Below are positions 10,656 through 21,562 of a stretch of DNA of 64,000 bases, in pieces. The notes beneath the pieces were generated by a model. It was given only the letters and a program-made list of their open reading frames with translations, had not been told where the DNA came from and made no database searches. Numbering within the stretch: position 1 is the stretch's first letter; the number at the start of each line of letters is the position of its first letter. A program made the position numbers and the translations under genes. Origin of the DNA: Nemertoderma westbladi (taxonomy: Eukaryota > Xenacoelomorpha > Nemertodermatida > Nemertodermatidae); contig JAUCBJ010004750.1 in NCBI GenBank assembly GCA_032718475.1, positions 1 to 64,000 of the forward strand, given 5' to 3'.

Positions 10656-11046
10656 AGTTACCTATTTCTACCTTGCTGGTGTATGTTAAAGTTTCCCTGA
10701 TTCCGGCTTCCGGACTATCACTTTCACGCCGATAAGCTTTGGGTGTGCAGTAACCTTTACTAAGCCCATCCATCCATTTATAGACTTGATTGAAGTTCCT
10801 TTTCGAGAGATGCGGGCCGCAAACTCTATACATAAATCCCGCAAACTCTGTGTAATCCCCCTTGAGGTCCAAGAAGCGCTTTATGAGCTGATTTGTCTTT
10901 GTTATTCCCTTCCTTTCCATCCGCTGGTAGTAAATCGGACCAATACCAGGAACCTTGATGAGTTTGGTTTTGTAAATATTAGACATCCCTGTAGCTCCAA
11001 AATCCAACTCCTTTTTCGTTGATTTGGTTTCCTTTGTTCTACCCAT
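10534..11046 (-). CDS. BAF-like (BANF1-type) domain protein with basic repeat tail
   Basis: The 170-codon minus-strand ORF starts with MGRTKETKSTKKE. Residues about 32-96 resemble barrier-to-autointegration factor: VPGIGPIYYQRMERKGIT (the helix-hairpin-helix with GIG), FLDLKGDYTEFAGFM, a conserved CG (VCGPHL) and VYKWMDGL near the end, matching the family's spacing and its 89-residue length. BAF family proteins are small dimers that bind double-stranded DNA and chromatin without sequence preference. After a linker the ORF enters 28-residue repeats (core SPPRKRKQTRSKSNSSSKGD) and stops at TAA 10534-10536, in the second repeat. The frame beyond stays open through about 16 more repeats to 9133 with one further TAA. 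No intron is needed. A BAF fold is inferred from pattern only. Confidence 0.65.
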   Translation of the reverse strand: MGRTKETKSTKKELDFGATGMSNIYKTKLIKVPGIGPIYYQRMERKGITKTNQLIKRFLDLKGDYTEFAGFMYRVCGPHLSKRNFNQVYKWMDGLSKGYCTPKAYRRESDSPEAGIRETLTYTSKVEIGNCLCAQSPPRKRKQTRSKSNSSSKGDICPCVQVKSPSRKRK

Positions 11047-11560
11047 TTTGAATTGATAGATTTTAATTTTTGAAATGAATTTGAACTGTTTCTATCCCAT
11101 GAGATGCTACGATTTTGAAGTTACTTACAATGCTACACTACAACCGCATAAGCGAACTAAATCTACCTACATTTTCATAATATTCCAGAATATTCCATTA
11201 CAGCCAGATTCACCACGGATACAACTTCTAACTTTCACACAAGCCACTTTTCTTCAACATAGAAACAAGATTCCTCAAACGACGAGATATTAATATTGCG
11301 TAAATTACAAAATATCTTTCAGCAACAATTTTTATTATCACGATCACTTAACTCCGTTTGGATATACAGTGTTGGCTTCAACAAATAAAATAAATTGAAA
11401 AAAGTTTAACATTTGCTTTGTTCGGAAAAAGCCTTGGAATCTTTTCAAAATGGTTTTAACAGTCCAAACATTTCTTCGCCATATTATTCTGGTAATATTG
11501 ACCACAGAAAATTAAATAATAGTCTAATCTTTATTCCACGTTGGTGAATTTTTATCTATA
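11047..11560. other. Intergenic DNA upstream of the BAF-like gene
   Basis: AT-rich sequence holding the presumed promoter of the minus-strand BAF-like gene. I see no clear TATA box in a decisive position. No other gene was seen. Confidence 0.4.
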
Positions 11561-11564
11561 TACA

Positions 11565-12020
11565 CCATGTCCCGCAATATAGTGTAATTTTCTGATGGCA
11601 CGGACCCCCCCCCCCCCAGATTTTTCTACAAATCTTTATCATATTGCTTGAAATTTGAAACACCACTAGTTCCATTCACCGTCGATGATCCCGTGAAGCC
11701 GGAATTTTCGATTTTGCCTTTAAATTTTTTTATAAGCGTTTTAAAAAAATGTCTTCACAAAAAATCGCACCCTCCGTATCGTGGACATTCTTCACATTTG
11801 TCGTAATTTTTTTCATATCATTAGAAAGCTTGCCTTGCAAGGATTCGAAATATGTAACAATATCTCCCCCCCCCCCCCCCTAATTTTTCTACAAATCTTA
11901 ATGAGATTGCCTGAAATTTGAAACAGAGATAGTTCAACCTCCCTCCCCCGTAGTGAGTGAGCCATCATATTTATTTTCCCTTTCAATCTTAGCTACAAGC
12001 GGTTGAAAAAAGTGTTTCCG
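11565..12020. repeat. Further copies of the 1375-2300 dispersed repeat
   Basis: 11565-11870 matches the arm of the hairpin at 1375-2300, including cccgtgaagccggaattttc and caaggattcgaaatatgtaa, and keeps the 120-bp part that the left arm lost. A second, more degenerate copy starts after the C-run at about 11866 (ctaatttttctacaaatctt) and fades by about 12020. Confidence 0.7.
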
Positions 12021-13523
12021 TTGATATTGCATCGGCTACACTGCAGCTAATGTACAGTTGTATTGTATAGTGTGTTGTATTGTACACTGTACAGTCTATT
12101 GTACATGTACAGTACGTACAGTTACGGCATTTATGCTAACCTACACGGTACTGTATACAAAAATGTAGTATTATGAAGCCATTGCCTATGGAAAATTCGT
12201 ACATAATTAATTCAATAAATCAGGCATTTTTTCAATGTAATAAATATGATGACAGTTTAATTAAAATGTGTGAATGTGACGTTAATTTACAATTGCGGTT
12301 ATAATAAAATTTGATACTTTAATTTAAACATTTACCAGTCTATTAAAAAATATCATTAAAATGTAAGCAAATATAGTTTAATATCTGTCAATTTTCTTGT
12401 TCTAACAGGCCAAAACACGGAAAACGAGATGGAAACACGGATGCATTTATTGTAAAATCTTCCGCTCTGAGGGCTGTTTGTTCTGCGAGGATAAAACGAC
12501 TGGCTGAACCTATAGGCCGATAATGAAACTGCAATATACAAGTATAGTAGAGCAGAATACGATTAACTTGTGGGGCGAGACACGTAGTCGGCGAGCCTTG
12601 GCATACGGTTCATATAAGGCAAATGGGGCATGTCCGTCTGTCTGTCTGGTAAATCTTTGAACGCGAATTTCTCGGCATCGCTGATTCGAAATTGAACCAA
12701 ACTTAGTAGGTAAGTAGTAGAGGGAAAGTTTAGAAAATTTGTAAAGTTTGGTGAAAATTCATGCAGTCTGACGTCAGCTACGACAGATTATGTGGTTTTT
12801 AGAAAATGTTAAATTTCTCCCCATTTTTATAATTTCCCCATTTCAATTACCCCATTTTGTTCTTAAATTTGTTTGATTTATTATTTCTATAATATGAGAT
12901 TTCGACGGTTTGAATTATTTATTATTAACACTTATGCATTTCTCCTATCTTCTCCTCACATATTCAAATATCATCAGCACCCTCAAGCACTAGAAAGCTG
13001 AAAGACAGGCTTCCTAGTTTTATATGAATTCCTTTTAGTTGGTTTCAGTTACATGTGATATAAAATATATAGGCCTACTGTACAATAATAAAAACTGAAT
13101 AAGGGTATACAATAAGGGTATATACTGTATACAGTCAGACAGTGTACACCCTTATTCCAGTATTCAGTTATTGTAACCATTAGTTACCCTCTGTTCAACT
13201 TGATTGTAGGCCTACTGTTATGCTGTTGTTGTGTTGTACAGCTGTGCCTATTTTTGTATTTCAGTACAGCAGTAGGCCTATCTATTTATACAGTTATACC
13301 AAACCAAGGCACAAGGACATCAAGTAATCCAGTTATCAGGATATGGGATAGGCCTATGAATGACTGTACACTGTACATGCTCTGATGCTGTATGAACAGA
13401 TGACGGAAAGCTGAAAAGTCCAGACAGCCAGAAGTCTGACAGGAGTCGAGAAATTGATTAATTAAGTGAGCCTACTGGTGTCTGGGTGTGCTGTACTGAA
13501 GTAGCCTACCACTACTACTCGCT
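12021..13523. other. Intergenic DNA upstream of MPP8
   Basis: I see no gene. It contains gtacagt-rich simple sequence (12050-12170), a second copy of the 8890-8970 short repeat (about 12860-12935), and the presumed promoter and 5' leader of the MPP8 homologue near its 3' end. Confidence 0.5.
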
Positions 13524-15680
13524 ATGTCTTCAGATGAGGAGGGAGGGACTGGTGACGAAGAATACGAAGTTGAGAAGATTGTCGCATCCCGCGTGGAAGA
13601 TGGAGTGATGAGGTACAAAGTTCGATGGCGGAACTTCGGCCCGGAGGACGACACATGGGAACCGATAAACAATCTGGAAGACTGTCCGCAGTTACTCGTC
13701 GAGTACCAACAACGCAAGGAGGAGCGAATCCGTAAGAAACAGCAGCAACAGTCGCAGTCGACCACGGGAGTGGAGGAGTCAGTCCAACGTGTACCGGTAC
13801 CGAACTCCCCTGAACCGCCTCCAAAACCCGTCGCTAAACCGCCGCGTCAGCGGAAGCGGGTCGCTAAATCTCCACCGCCGAAGGATAAACCGAAGCGGAA
13901 GTACACGAAACGGGTGAGGAAATTGTCTAGCGACGATGAATCCCCTAAAGGGAAGAAAGAAAATCTCTCATTGGGAACTAAAGGGAAAGATGCATCAGTG
14001 GAAAAAAGAGTGGCTGAGGAAATAAAGCCCTCGAAAAGAGTGGAAGACGAAACAATACGGTCAATAGATAGATTGTTTGAGGACGAAAGTTCCCCCGGTA
14101 AGGATAAACCAGACAGTTCGTTCGGCGAGGATAGTTCAAAGTTGAGTGATTCGGTAACCGTTGAGGACAACAGGTCAACTAAATCGGAGGGGTCTAACAA
14201 ATCAATGGCGGGGAAAGAGAAAGGCAAGTCAGATAAACCCGTATCCAAGATTAAAGAGGAATCCGATGGTGCAGAAACTACGTTGGCCAAACTCGAGGCA
14301 AAACTCAAAGCGAAGATTCAACAGGAGATGGAAATGGAGCAGCACAGTAAACGGGGAGATAAGAAAGGCGATGGGAAGGAAGTGATTGATAGTAAGAAAG
14401 GAAGTAAACGGGACTCGGAATTCGAGAAAAACTTAAAGAAGAAGAAACAAGTTATTATAGAAAGGGAAAAATCCGTTGAGAGAATTCCTGGAAAGAAAAG
14501 CGAATGTGAAACTTCTAAACCAGTTGTCCCAGTTACTAATAAACAAACTGTCTCTGCTACTAAACCAGTTGTCCCAGCAACAAAGCCAAACATCCCAGTC
14601 CCTAAACCGGCTATGTCGGTCACTAAACCTGTTGTACCTTCTCACAAACAGAACGTCACGTCGGGTAAACCACCAGTCCCAACTGGTAAGTCTGCCGATA
14701 CGCCGACAGTCCGACAAACTTCCAAGAAATCCTCCCTGACAGCGGAACTCAACCGCCAATACGGTAAGAAACTCTCCGACATCGAACTGGCGATGTTCCA
14801 CGCCATCGAGGACAACAACATCGGACTCCTACGGGAACTAACCAAGTCGGCGCGGCTAGACAAGGAGAAAGACAACGAAACCCCGCTGATGGTCGCCTCT
14901 AGGCTGGGACGTGTCGCTATGGTAACCGAGCTGGTCGCGGCTGGCTGCAACGTGAACTTCGCTAACATGGTAACCAACATCACGGCCTTGATGAAAGCGT
15001 GCGCGGCGGGGCATCTGGGCGTGGTTCAGTGCTTGGTGGAGTCGGGGGCCAAAGTCAACACGATTAGTTCCAACGGGTACAGCGCGCTGCTATACGCGGT
15101 AGAGGCGAAACGACTCAACGTAGCGCGCTACCTCCTGGCCCAAGGCGCGGACTCGTTAGAGGCTGTCCCGGGGGAACGCACCACCGCTATACAGGTGGCT
15201 CACGCCGCCGAGTCGCAAGCTCTAGAGACCTTGGTTACGCGACACAGTGTGGGCGTGATGACAGCTATCACGGGATCCATCCACCGCTATGTGGACGGCC
15301 GTGCGGGGTTGGCCTATCAGCCCCACTTCCCGCCCTACATACAACCCCTGAGGGATTCAACCTCAATAAACCTACAGTTTAATTGGGCTGCCGAGAAGCA
15401 CGGCGCTCTGAGTAAAGAGAACGCGTTGCTCCTGTTTCTGGTTCATGCGAGGTTCACCAACGGAACCATTCAGTGCCGATTGCACGGCCCCTGCGCCGTG
15501 CACACCGTTCTACTTAACCAGAAACGGGTTGCCACTCTCACTCAACCCGCTAACTATATACTCGGGTTGAACCCCAATCAAGGTGTCAATCATCTCAGAT
15601 TGGAACTCATTAAAGTCCCCATAGACTGTCCCACTATACTCGTTACTGTAGCATTTAAAGTAGCCCTTAAACCTAAGTAA
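13524..15680 (+). CDS. MPHOSPH8: M-phase phosphoprotein 8 homologue (chromodomain-ankyrin, HUSH component)
   Basis: The 718-codon ORF has no introns. Residues 14-66 form a chromodomain (EYEVEKIVASRV...YKVRWRNF...DDTWEP), with the methyl-lysine aromatic cage positions Y14, W35 and F38 present. A long charged Ser/Lys/Glu-rich linker follows, with TKPVVP-type repeats near residues 330-390. Ankyrin repeats span about 423-550 (TPLMVASRLGRVAMVTELV, ALMKACAAGHLGVVQCLV, ALLYAVEAKRLNVARYLL), then the conserved C-terminal region. In mammals MPP8 reads H3K9me3 and, with TASOR and periphilin, silences LINE-1 and intronless transgenes. Human MPP8 is about 860 residues, so this one is shorter in the linker. 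The first ATG is used; AATAAA lies at 15734-15739. The higher GC than its surroundings fits a real gene. The lack of introns may mark a retrocopy. Confidence 0.9.
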   Translation: MSSDEEGGTGDEEYEVEKIVASRVEDGVMRYKVRWRNFGPEDDTWEPINNLEDCPQLLVEYQQRKEERIRKKQQQQSQSTTGVEESVQRVPVPNSPEPPPKPVAKPPRQRKRVAKSPPPKDKPKRKYTKRVRKLSSDDESPKGKKENLSLGTKGKDASVEKRVAEEIKPSKRVEDETIRSIDRLFEDESSPGKDKPDSSFGEDSSKLSDSVTVEDNRSTKSEGSNKSMAGKEKGKSDKPVSKIKEESDGAETTLAKLEAKLKAKIQQEMEMEQHSKRGDKKGDGKEVIDSKKGSKRDSEFEKNLKKKKQVIIEREKSVERIPGKKSECETSKPVVPVTNKQTVSATKPVVPATKPNIPVPKPAMSVTKPVVPSHKQNVTSGKPPVPTGKSADTPTVRQTSKKSSLTAELNRQYGKKLSDIELAMFHAIEDNNIGLLRELTKSARLDKEKDNETPLMVASRLGRVAMVTELVAAGCNVNFANMVTNITALMKACAAGHLGVVQCLVESGAKVNTISSNGYSALLYAVEAKRLNVARYLLAQGADSLEAVPGERTTAIQVAHAAESQALETLVTRHSVGVMTAITGSIHRYVDGRAGLAYQPHFPPYIQPLRDSTSINLQFNWAAEKHGALSKENALLLFLVHARFTNGTIQCRLHGPCAVHTVLLNQKRVATLTQPANYILGLNPNQGVNHLRLELIKVPIDCPTILVTVAFKVALKPK

Positions 15681-15733
15681 TAAAAATCGAATCATTTTGT
15701 CTGTCTTTAGTGCAATGAATTAGTAATAATTAA

Positions 15734-15739
15734 AATAAA
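15734..15739 (+). terminator. Poly(A) signal of the MPP8 homologue
   Basis: An AATAAA hexamer lies 54 bp after the TAA stop at 15678-15680. Confidence 0.6.
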
Positions 15740-15740
15740 T

Positions 15741-16520
15741 GTGTTTTAATTGTTTTTAACATTTTTTTTATATTGGAAATCTTCATTAAATATTTATCAT
15801 GAAATACAATGTTCTTACACTGGTTAACTAATGCTTTATTCTACTCTAAATGTCGTACACCAATGTAACCGACAATTAATTACAACGGGTATATTACTAG
15901 TATTTCACATTTAAAAAAATGTTCCCAGATAAAATAACTAAACGTTAACAGATACATGTAACCTAATAGTGCATGTACCGTAGACAAGTGCATTCAGAGG
16001 AAAAATCATTTAATTTAATATCGTTATCTCTACTGGTAACTTGCACGAATTTGTAACAACGACTGCATAAATTCATACACACTATACTTAGTAATTTAGC
16101 ACAACAAATAGATAAATAGAAATGCTGAATAAATTTGTAAGGACTACGGGCGCAGTATTGACAAGCATATTGCACATGCGCACGGCACTCTGTTGGCATT
16201 GCATCATATTGCGAGTTAATCAATGGTAATGGCGCAAAATGATCGAAAACACAGACAAGCGTATGGGTCTCAGAGGCCAGAGCCGTAAACTTCAAGTACA
16301 TTTTTCACGTTTGCAAATTAGTTTTCATTTTCCCACCGTACTGTACAAAATTTGGAATAGACTACCAGAACACGTTGAGTCGGCTCTTAACATAAATACA
16401 TTGTCTGTTTAACATTTTTATTTAAATTAACGTGCAATTCTTATATAGAAGATAAAGATATGCTTAGTGCGTTTAGGATGCAGGATAGTGTCTCTGTGTT
16501 TTCTCCAAAACAATGAACTA
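15741..16520. other. Intergenic DNA between convergent genes
   Basis: AT-rich DNA between the 3' ends of the MPP8 homologue (+) and the TRAPPC14 homologue (-). No further gene was seen. Confidence 0.5.
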
Positions 16521-16523
16521 AAC

Positions 16524-16529
16524 TTTATT
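16524..16529 (-). terminator. Poly(A) signal of the TRAPPC14 homologue
   Basis: tttatt on the plus strand is AATAAA on the minus strand, about 118 bp after the TGA at 16647-16649. Confidence 0.5.
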
Positions 16530-16646
16530 TCGCTTGCGGTCAATTTGCGCCACTATGTGCATATCGCAGTGCGATAACGTATTGTACGGTATGTATTAAA
16601 GTAGACTGCTTCATAGACCTACTTTATATGTTACACATCCAGACAC

Positions 16647-16857
16647 TCAAGGACTCCTAACTAATACAACTCGAGAGACTTTCAGCACAGTTTGTGGAGT
16701 GATGATAATCGCTGGAGACGGGGGATTCCCTGCAAAGTGTCTGGGACTATCGGGTCTGGAAGACTTTCGTCTGAGTCTGGACCTGGGCGATCCACGATGA
16801 ATCGGGCTGTCATCTAACATTGGTGACGCTGAACTACTGATTCTGTTAGACGGAAGT
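16647..16857 (-). CDS. TRAPPC14: TRAPPC14/MAP11 homologue, last exon
   Basis: After a strong acceptor (tttatttcctctag, AG at plus 16859-16858) the minus strand codes a Ser/Arg/Pro-rich C-terminus, with SPMLDDSPIHRGSPRSRLRR and PPSPAIIITPQTVLKV, to TGA at 16647-16649. The exon opens with one base completing a split codon, which fits the two bases left by the exon at 20946-21140 (AG+A, Arg). Human TRAPPC14 also ends in a Ser/Arg-rich phospho-tail after its last beta-rich segment. The protein is a TRAPPII-associated, microtubule- and cilium-linked factor. Evidence is splice sites, phase and tail character. Confidence 0.6.
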
Positions 16858-16859
16858 CT

Positions 16860-17442
16860 AGAGGAAATAAACAACTAGAAGTTAATAATAGGATAGGAAT
16901 GGCCCCATACCAATGATTCGTGACTCGTTTTTACTTATTCTTAATCATTCGGAAAGCACGTACAATACATGCTCAGTGGTGAATTTACAACGTAAGCGCG
17001 TTACAGAGTCGACGCAAAAAAATTCATCCCACTACAGGGGAATTTGATGCAAATAACAGCTGAATAAAATAAAACTGCCCCCCCCCCCCCCCCCCCCCCC
17101 ATGTCTCGCGAGTTGCGAGTTAATGATTATAAACAAAAAACATATTTATTTGAGGATTGGACAAAAATCTAAAGATACTGTTGCTTAAACAAACTCTCTG
17201 CGAGTTGCATTAATTAATTGACAGGTAAAAAAAGGTAATGGGAATCCTGCCCAATTGACATATTAATCTGTTTTCGCATATATCATAGCCAACAAGGTAA
17301 CTAAAGGAGGGATTTTTCCCAAATTTTAGAACAACTTTTTTGACTATCTATCGATTGACTGGCATCTACACTACACGACACGCCTATTTATACAAATATA
17401 CAGATGTACTAACAGTAGTTACCAATATAATTTACCAATTAA
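16860..17442. other. Intron of the TRAPPC14 homologue, part
   Basis: Non-coding sequence with a C-run of 23 at 17078-17100. Nothing else was recognised before the minisatellite. Confidence 0.4.
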
Positions 17443-20400
17443 CAGCTGTAACAGTAGCTACTAACCCTTGCGGAGTGGTTGGTGGTGTAACAGTAGCTAC
17501 TAACCCTTGCGGAGTGGTTGGTGCTGTAACAGTAGCTACTAACCCTTGCGGAGTGGTTGGTGCACTGCTGTAACAGTAGCTACTAACCCTTGCGGAGTGG
17601 TTGGTGCTGTAACAGTAGCTACTAACACTTGCGGAGTGGTTGGTGTTGTAACAGTAGCTACTAACCCTTGCAGAGTGGTTGGTGTTGTAACAGTAGCTAC
17701 TATCCCTTACAGAGTGGTTGGTGCTGTAACAGTAGCTACTAACCCTTGCGGAGTGGTTGGTGCACTGTTGTAACAGTAGCTACTAACCCTTACGGAGTGG
17801 TTGGTGCTGTAACAGTAGCTACTAACCCTTGCGGTGTGGTTGGTGGTGAAACAGTAGCTACTAACCCTTGCGGAGTGGTTGGTGCACTGTTGTAACAGCA
17901 GCTACTAACCCTTGCGGTGTGGTTGGTGCACTGCTGTAACAGTAGCTACTAACCCTTGCGGAGTGGTTGGTGCACTGCTGAAACAGTAGCTACTAACCCT
18001 TGCGGAGTGGTTGGTGCTGTAACAGTAGATACTAACCCTTGCGGAGTGGTTGGTGCTGAAACAGTAGCTACTAACCCTTGCGGAGTGGCTGGTGCACTGT
18101 TGTAACAGTAGCTACTAACCCTTGCGGAGTGGTTGGTGCACTGCTGAAACAGTAGCTACTAACCCTTGCGGAGTGGTTGGTTCTGTAACAGTAGCTACTA
18201 ACCCTTGCGGAGTGGTTGGTGTTGTAACAGTAGCTACTAACCCTTGCGGAGTGGTTGGTGCTGTAACAGTAGCTACTAACCCTTGCGGTGTGGTTGGTAC
18301 TGTAACAGTAGCTACTAACCCTTGCGGAGTGGTTGGTGTTGTAACAGTAGCTACTAACCCTTGCGGAGTGGTTGGTGCTGTAACAGTAGCTACTAACCCT
18401 TGCGGAGTGGTTGGTGCTGTAACAGTAGCTACTAACCCTTGCGGAGTGGTTGGTGCTGTAACAGTAGCTACTAACCCTTGCGGTGTGGTTGGTGCTGTAA
18501 CAGTAGCTACTAACCCCTGCGGAGTGGTTGGTGTTGTAATAGTAGCTACTAACCCTTGTGGCGTGGTTGGTGCACTGCTGTAACAGTAGCTACTAACCCT
18601 TGCGGAGTGGTTGGTGCTGTAACAGTAGCTACTAACCCTTGCGGAGTGGTTGGTGCTGTAACAGTAGCTACTAACCCTTGCGGAGTGGTTGGTGTTGTAA
18701 TAGTAGCTACTAACCCTTGCGGCGTGGTTGGTGCACTGCTGTAACAGTAGCTACTAACCCTTGCGGAGTGGTTGGTGCTGTAACAGTAGCTACTAACCCT
18801 TGCGGAGTGGTTGGTGTTGTAACAGTAGCTACTAACCCTTGCGGAGTGGTTGGTGCTGTAACAGTAGCTACTAACCCTTGCGGTGTGGTTGGTGCTGTAA
18901 CAGTAGCTACTAACCCCTGCGGAGTGGTTGGTGTTGTAATAGTAGCTACTTACCCTTGCGGCGTGGTTGGTGCACTGCTGTAACAGTAGCTACTAACCCT
19001 TGCGGAGTGGTTGGTGCTGTAACAGAAGCTACTAACCCTTGCGGTGTGGTTGGTGCTGTAACAGTAGCTACTAACCCTTGCGGAGTGGTTGGTGTTGTAA
19101 CAGTAGCTACTAACCCTTGCGGAGTGGTTGGTGTTGTAACAGTAGCTACTAACCCTTGCGGTGTGGTTGGTGCTGAAACAGTAGCTACTAACCCTTGCGG
19201 TGTGGTTGATGCTGTAACAGTAGCTACTAACCCTTGCGGAGTGGTTGGTGTTGTAACAGTAGCTACTAACCCTTGCGGAGTGGTTGGTGTTGTAACAGTA
19301 GCTACTAACCCTTGAGGAGTGGTTCGTGCACTGCTGTAACAGTAGCTACTAACCCTTGCGGAGTGGTTGGTGCTGTAACAGTAGCTACTAACCCTTGCGG
19401 TGTGGTTGGTGCTGTAAAAGTAGCTACTAACCCTTGCGGTGTGGTTGGTGCTGAAACAGTAGCTACTAACCCTTGCGGTGTGGTTGGTGCTGTAACAGTA
19501 GCTACTAACCCTTGCGGAGTGGTTGGTGCACTGCTGTAACAGTAGCTACTAACCCTTGCGGAGTGGTTGGTGTTGTAACAGTAGCTACTAACCCTTGCGG
19601 AGTGGTTGGTGCTGTAACAGTAGCTACTAACCCTTGCGGAGTGGTTGGTGTTGTAACAGTAGCTACTAACCCTTGCGGAGTGGTTGGTGCACTGCTGTAA
19701 CAGTAGCTACTAACCCTTGCGGAGTGGTTGGTGCACTGCTGTAACAGTAGCTACTAACCCTTGCGGAGCGGTTGGTGCACTGCTGTAACAGTAGCTACTA
19801 ACCCTTGCGGAGTGGTTGGTGCTGTAACAGTAGCTACTAACACTTGCGGAGTGGTTGGTGTTGTCACAGTAGCTACTAACACTTGCGGAGTGGTTGGTGT
19901 TGTCACAGTAGCTACTAACCCTTGCAGAGTGGTTGGTGTTGTAACAGTAGCTACTATCCCTTACAGAGTGGTTGGTGCTGTAACAGTAGCTACTAACCCT
20001 TGCGGAGTGGTTGGTGCACCGCTGTAACATTACCTACAAACACTTGAGGAGTGGTTGGTGCTGTAACAGTAGCTATTAACCCTTACCGAGTGGTTGGTGC
20101 TGTAACAGTAGCTACTAACCCTTGCGGTGTGGTTGGTGCTGAAACAGTAGCTACTAACCTTTGCGGAGTGGTTGGTGCACTGCTGTAACAGTAGCTACTA
20201 ACCCTTGCGGAGTGGTTGGTGCACTGCTGTAACAGTAGCTACTAACCCTTGCGGAGCGGTTGGTGCACTGCTGTAACAGTAGCTACTAACCCTTGCGGAG
20301 TGGTTGGTGCTGTAACAGTAGCTACTAACCCTTGCGGAGTGGTTGGTGCTGTAACAGTAGCTACTAACCCTTGTGGAGTGGTTGGTGCTGTAACAGTATA

Positions 20401-20667
20401 TACTAACCCTTGCGGTGTGGTTGGTTCTGTAACAGTAGCTACTAACCCTTGCGGAGTGGTTGGTGCTGTAACAGTAGCTACTAACCCTTGCGGAGTGGTT
20501 GGTGCTTTAACAGTAGCTACTAACCCTTGCGGAGTGGTTGGTGTTGTAACAGTAGCTACTAACCCTTGCGGAGTGGTTGGTGCTGTAACAGTAGCTACTA
20601 ACCCTTGCGGAGTGGTTGGTGCTGTAACAGTAGCTACTTACCCTTGCGGAGTGGTTGGTGCACTTTG
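17443..20667. repeat. 39-bp minisatellite (about 80 units) in an intron
   Basis: The unit contains gtaacagtagctactaaccc, then ttgcggagtggttggtgct; it is 39 bp, or 13 codons. On + it reads AVTVATNPCGVVG and on - TNHSARVSSYCYS. Many units carry a 5-bp longer joint (ggtgcactgctgtaac, 44 bp) that shifts the frame and brings a stop, so the open stretches of 60-153 codons are by-products. The array fills most of the 4.1-kb intron between the two TRAPPC14 exons. Confidence 0.9.
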
Positions 20668-20945
20668 AATGCTATTCGACTGGGTTGCTCGGTTACTTTG
20701 GCGTTTTCGTATCCTGGTTACCGGTGAATCTGACCTGTGGAAAATAACATTGGCATTTGGTTGACATATAAATGTGATGAGGCAACCTAAACTTGGACGT
20801 GAATCACCCAGCTAAATTTCCGTTTTTTGAGAAAATTTTAATTTACAATTTATTTTGCCGCACTGATCACATAAATTTGGGATTCCAACTTATCGTAAAC
20901 CATTAAAAAGCGAAACATTATAACGTTACTAATGTAAACACTAAC
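20668..20945. other. Intron remainder, 3' of the array
   Basis: Unique non-coding sequence between the 39-bp array and the penultimate TRAPPC14 exon. Confidence 0.4.
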
Positions 20946-21140
20946 CTGGCTGGGTAAACCAAAGCATCTGGTGTTGAAGGTCTGGAACCTATTCTTGGCT
21001 GATACGGGAAGTTACCGGTATCTATTGTAGTTGTTGTGTATTGTAGTTTCAGTTTCATTGTTGTACCGAGTTCGTAAATACCTGGTCTTATAGCGGTAAA
21101 TGACACAATCGCCCGTTTGGTAGAGTTCATCGGCAGGTTG
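20946..21140 (-). CDS. TRAPPC14: TRAPPC14/MAP11 homologue, penultimate exon
   Basis: Bounded by an acceptor ...ttattgtag and a donor GCCAG|GTTAGT, this 195-bp exon reads through 64 codons. KRAIVSFTAIRPGIYELGTT followed by MKLKLQYTTT resembles the near-C-terminal segment of TRAPPC14 (human has an MKLKLQF core after a GLFEL strand), then a SRPSTPDAL linker comparable to the human phosphoserine stretch. It joins in phase to the exon at 16647-16857. Upstream exons were not found in the window; the region above is occupied by LINEs, so they may lie far away or be lost. Confidence 0.65.
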
Positions 21141-21562
21141 CTACAATAAAAATTAATTAAAGTTTAAAAAAATATAATTATATAGTCTAGACTTGAAAAA
21201 ATATACATGAAAAAAGTTTCTAATCTTGTATAGTTACATAATAAATCAGCCAAATATGGGACAATGCGGTACTTAAATCTTAACTGTTCTAGATCCAATT
21301 TATACTTTAAAAAAGAAAGTAAGATATATTACTACCCTACTGCACTGCTGTAGCGGTAATTTTATTGTTATGCTTTTGTAATTCAGTAATTCAATATTTA
21401 TTTGATCTCGGACCATTAACTCGGTGCATTGTGCTTTACATGGCTATGTTTTAATCTTCATGGTTTCTAAACAGAAAACTCTAACATGGCTACGGTGGCC
21501 GACTTCACAGAGGGTACGAGCGAGTTGCTCGACTTCATTAAACTCTTTAAACAGAAAAAAGT

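Noticed and set aside
9153-10735. Plus-strand ORFs of 515 and 359 codons rich in FVFFFW or CFLFLDG
   Set aside because: They are the complement of the 84-bp repeats whose minus-strand frame joins a recognisable domain and a unique C-terminus; codon-sized units keep every frame open.
13472-14983. Minus-strand and alternative-frame ORFs over MPP8
   Set aside because: Shadows of the MPP8 frame, which has recognisable domains.
17340-20668. Series of repeat proteins AVTVATNPCGVVG
   Set aside because: No start or signal outside the array; frames break at each 44-bp unit; it lies in a predicted intron.
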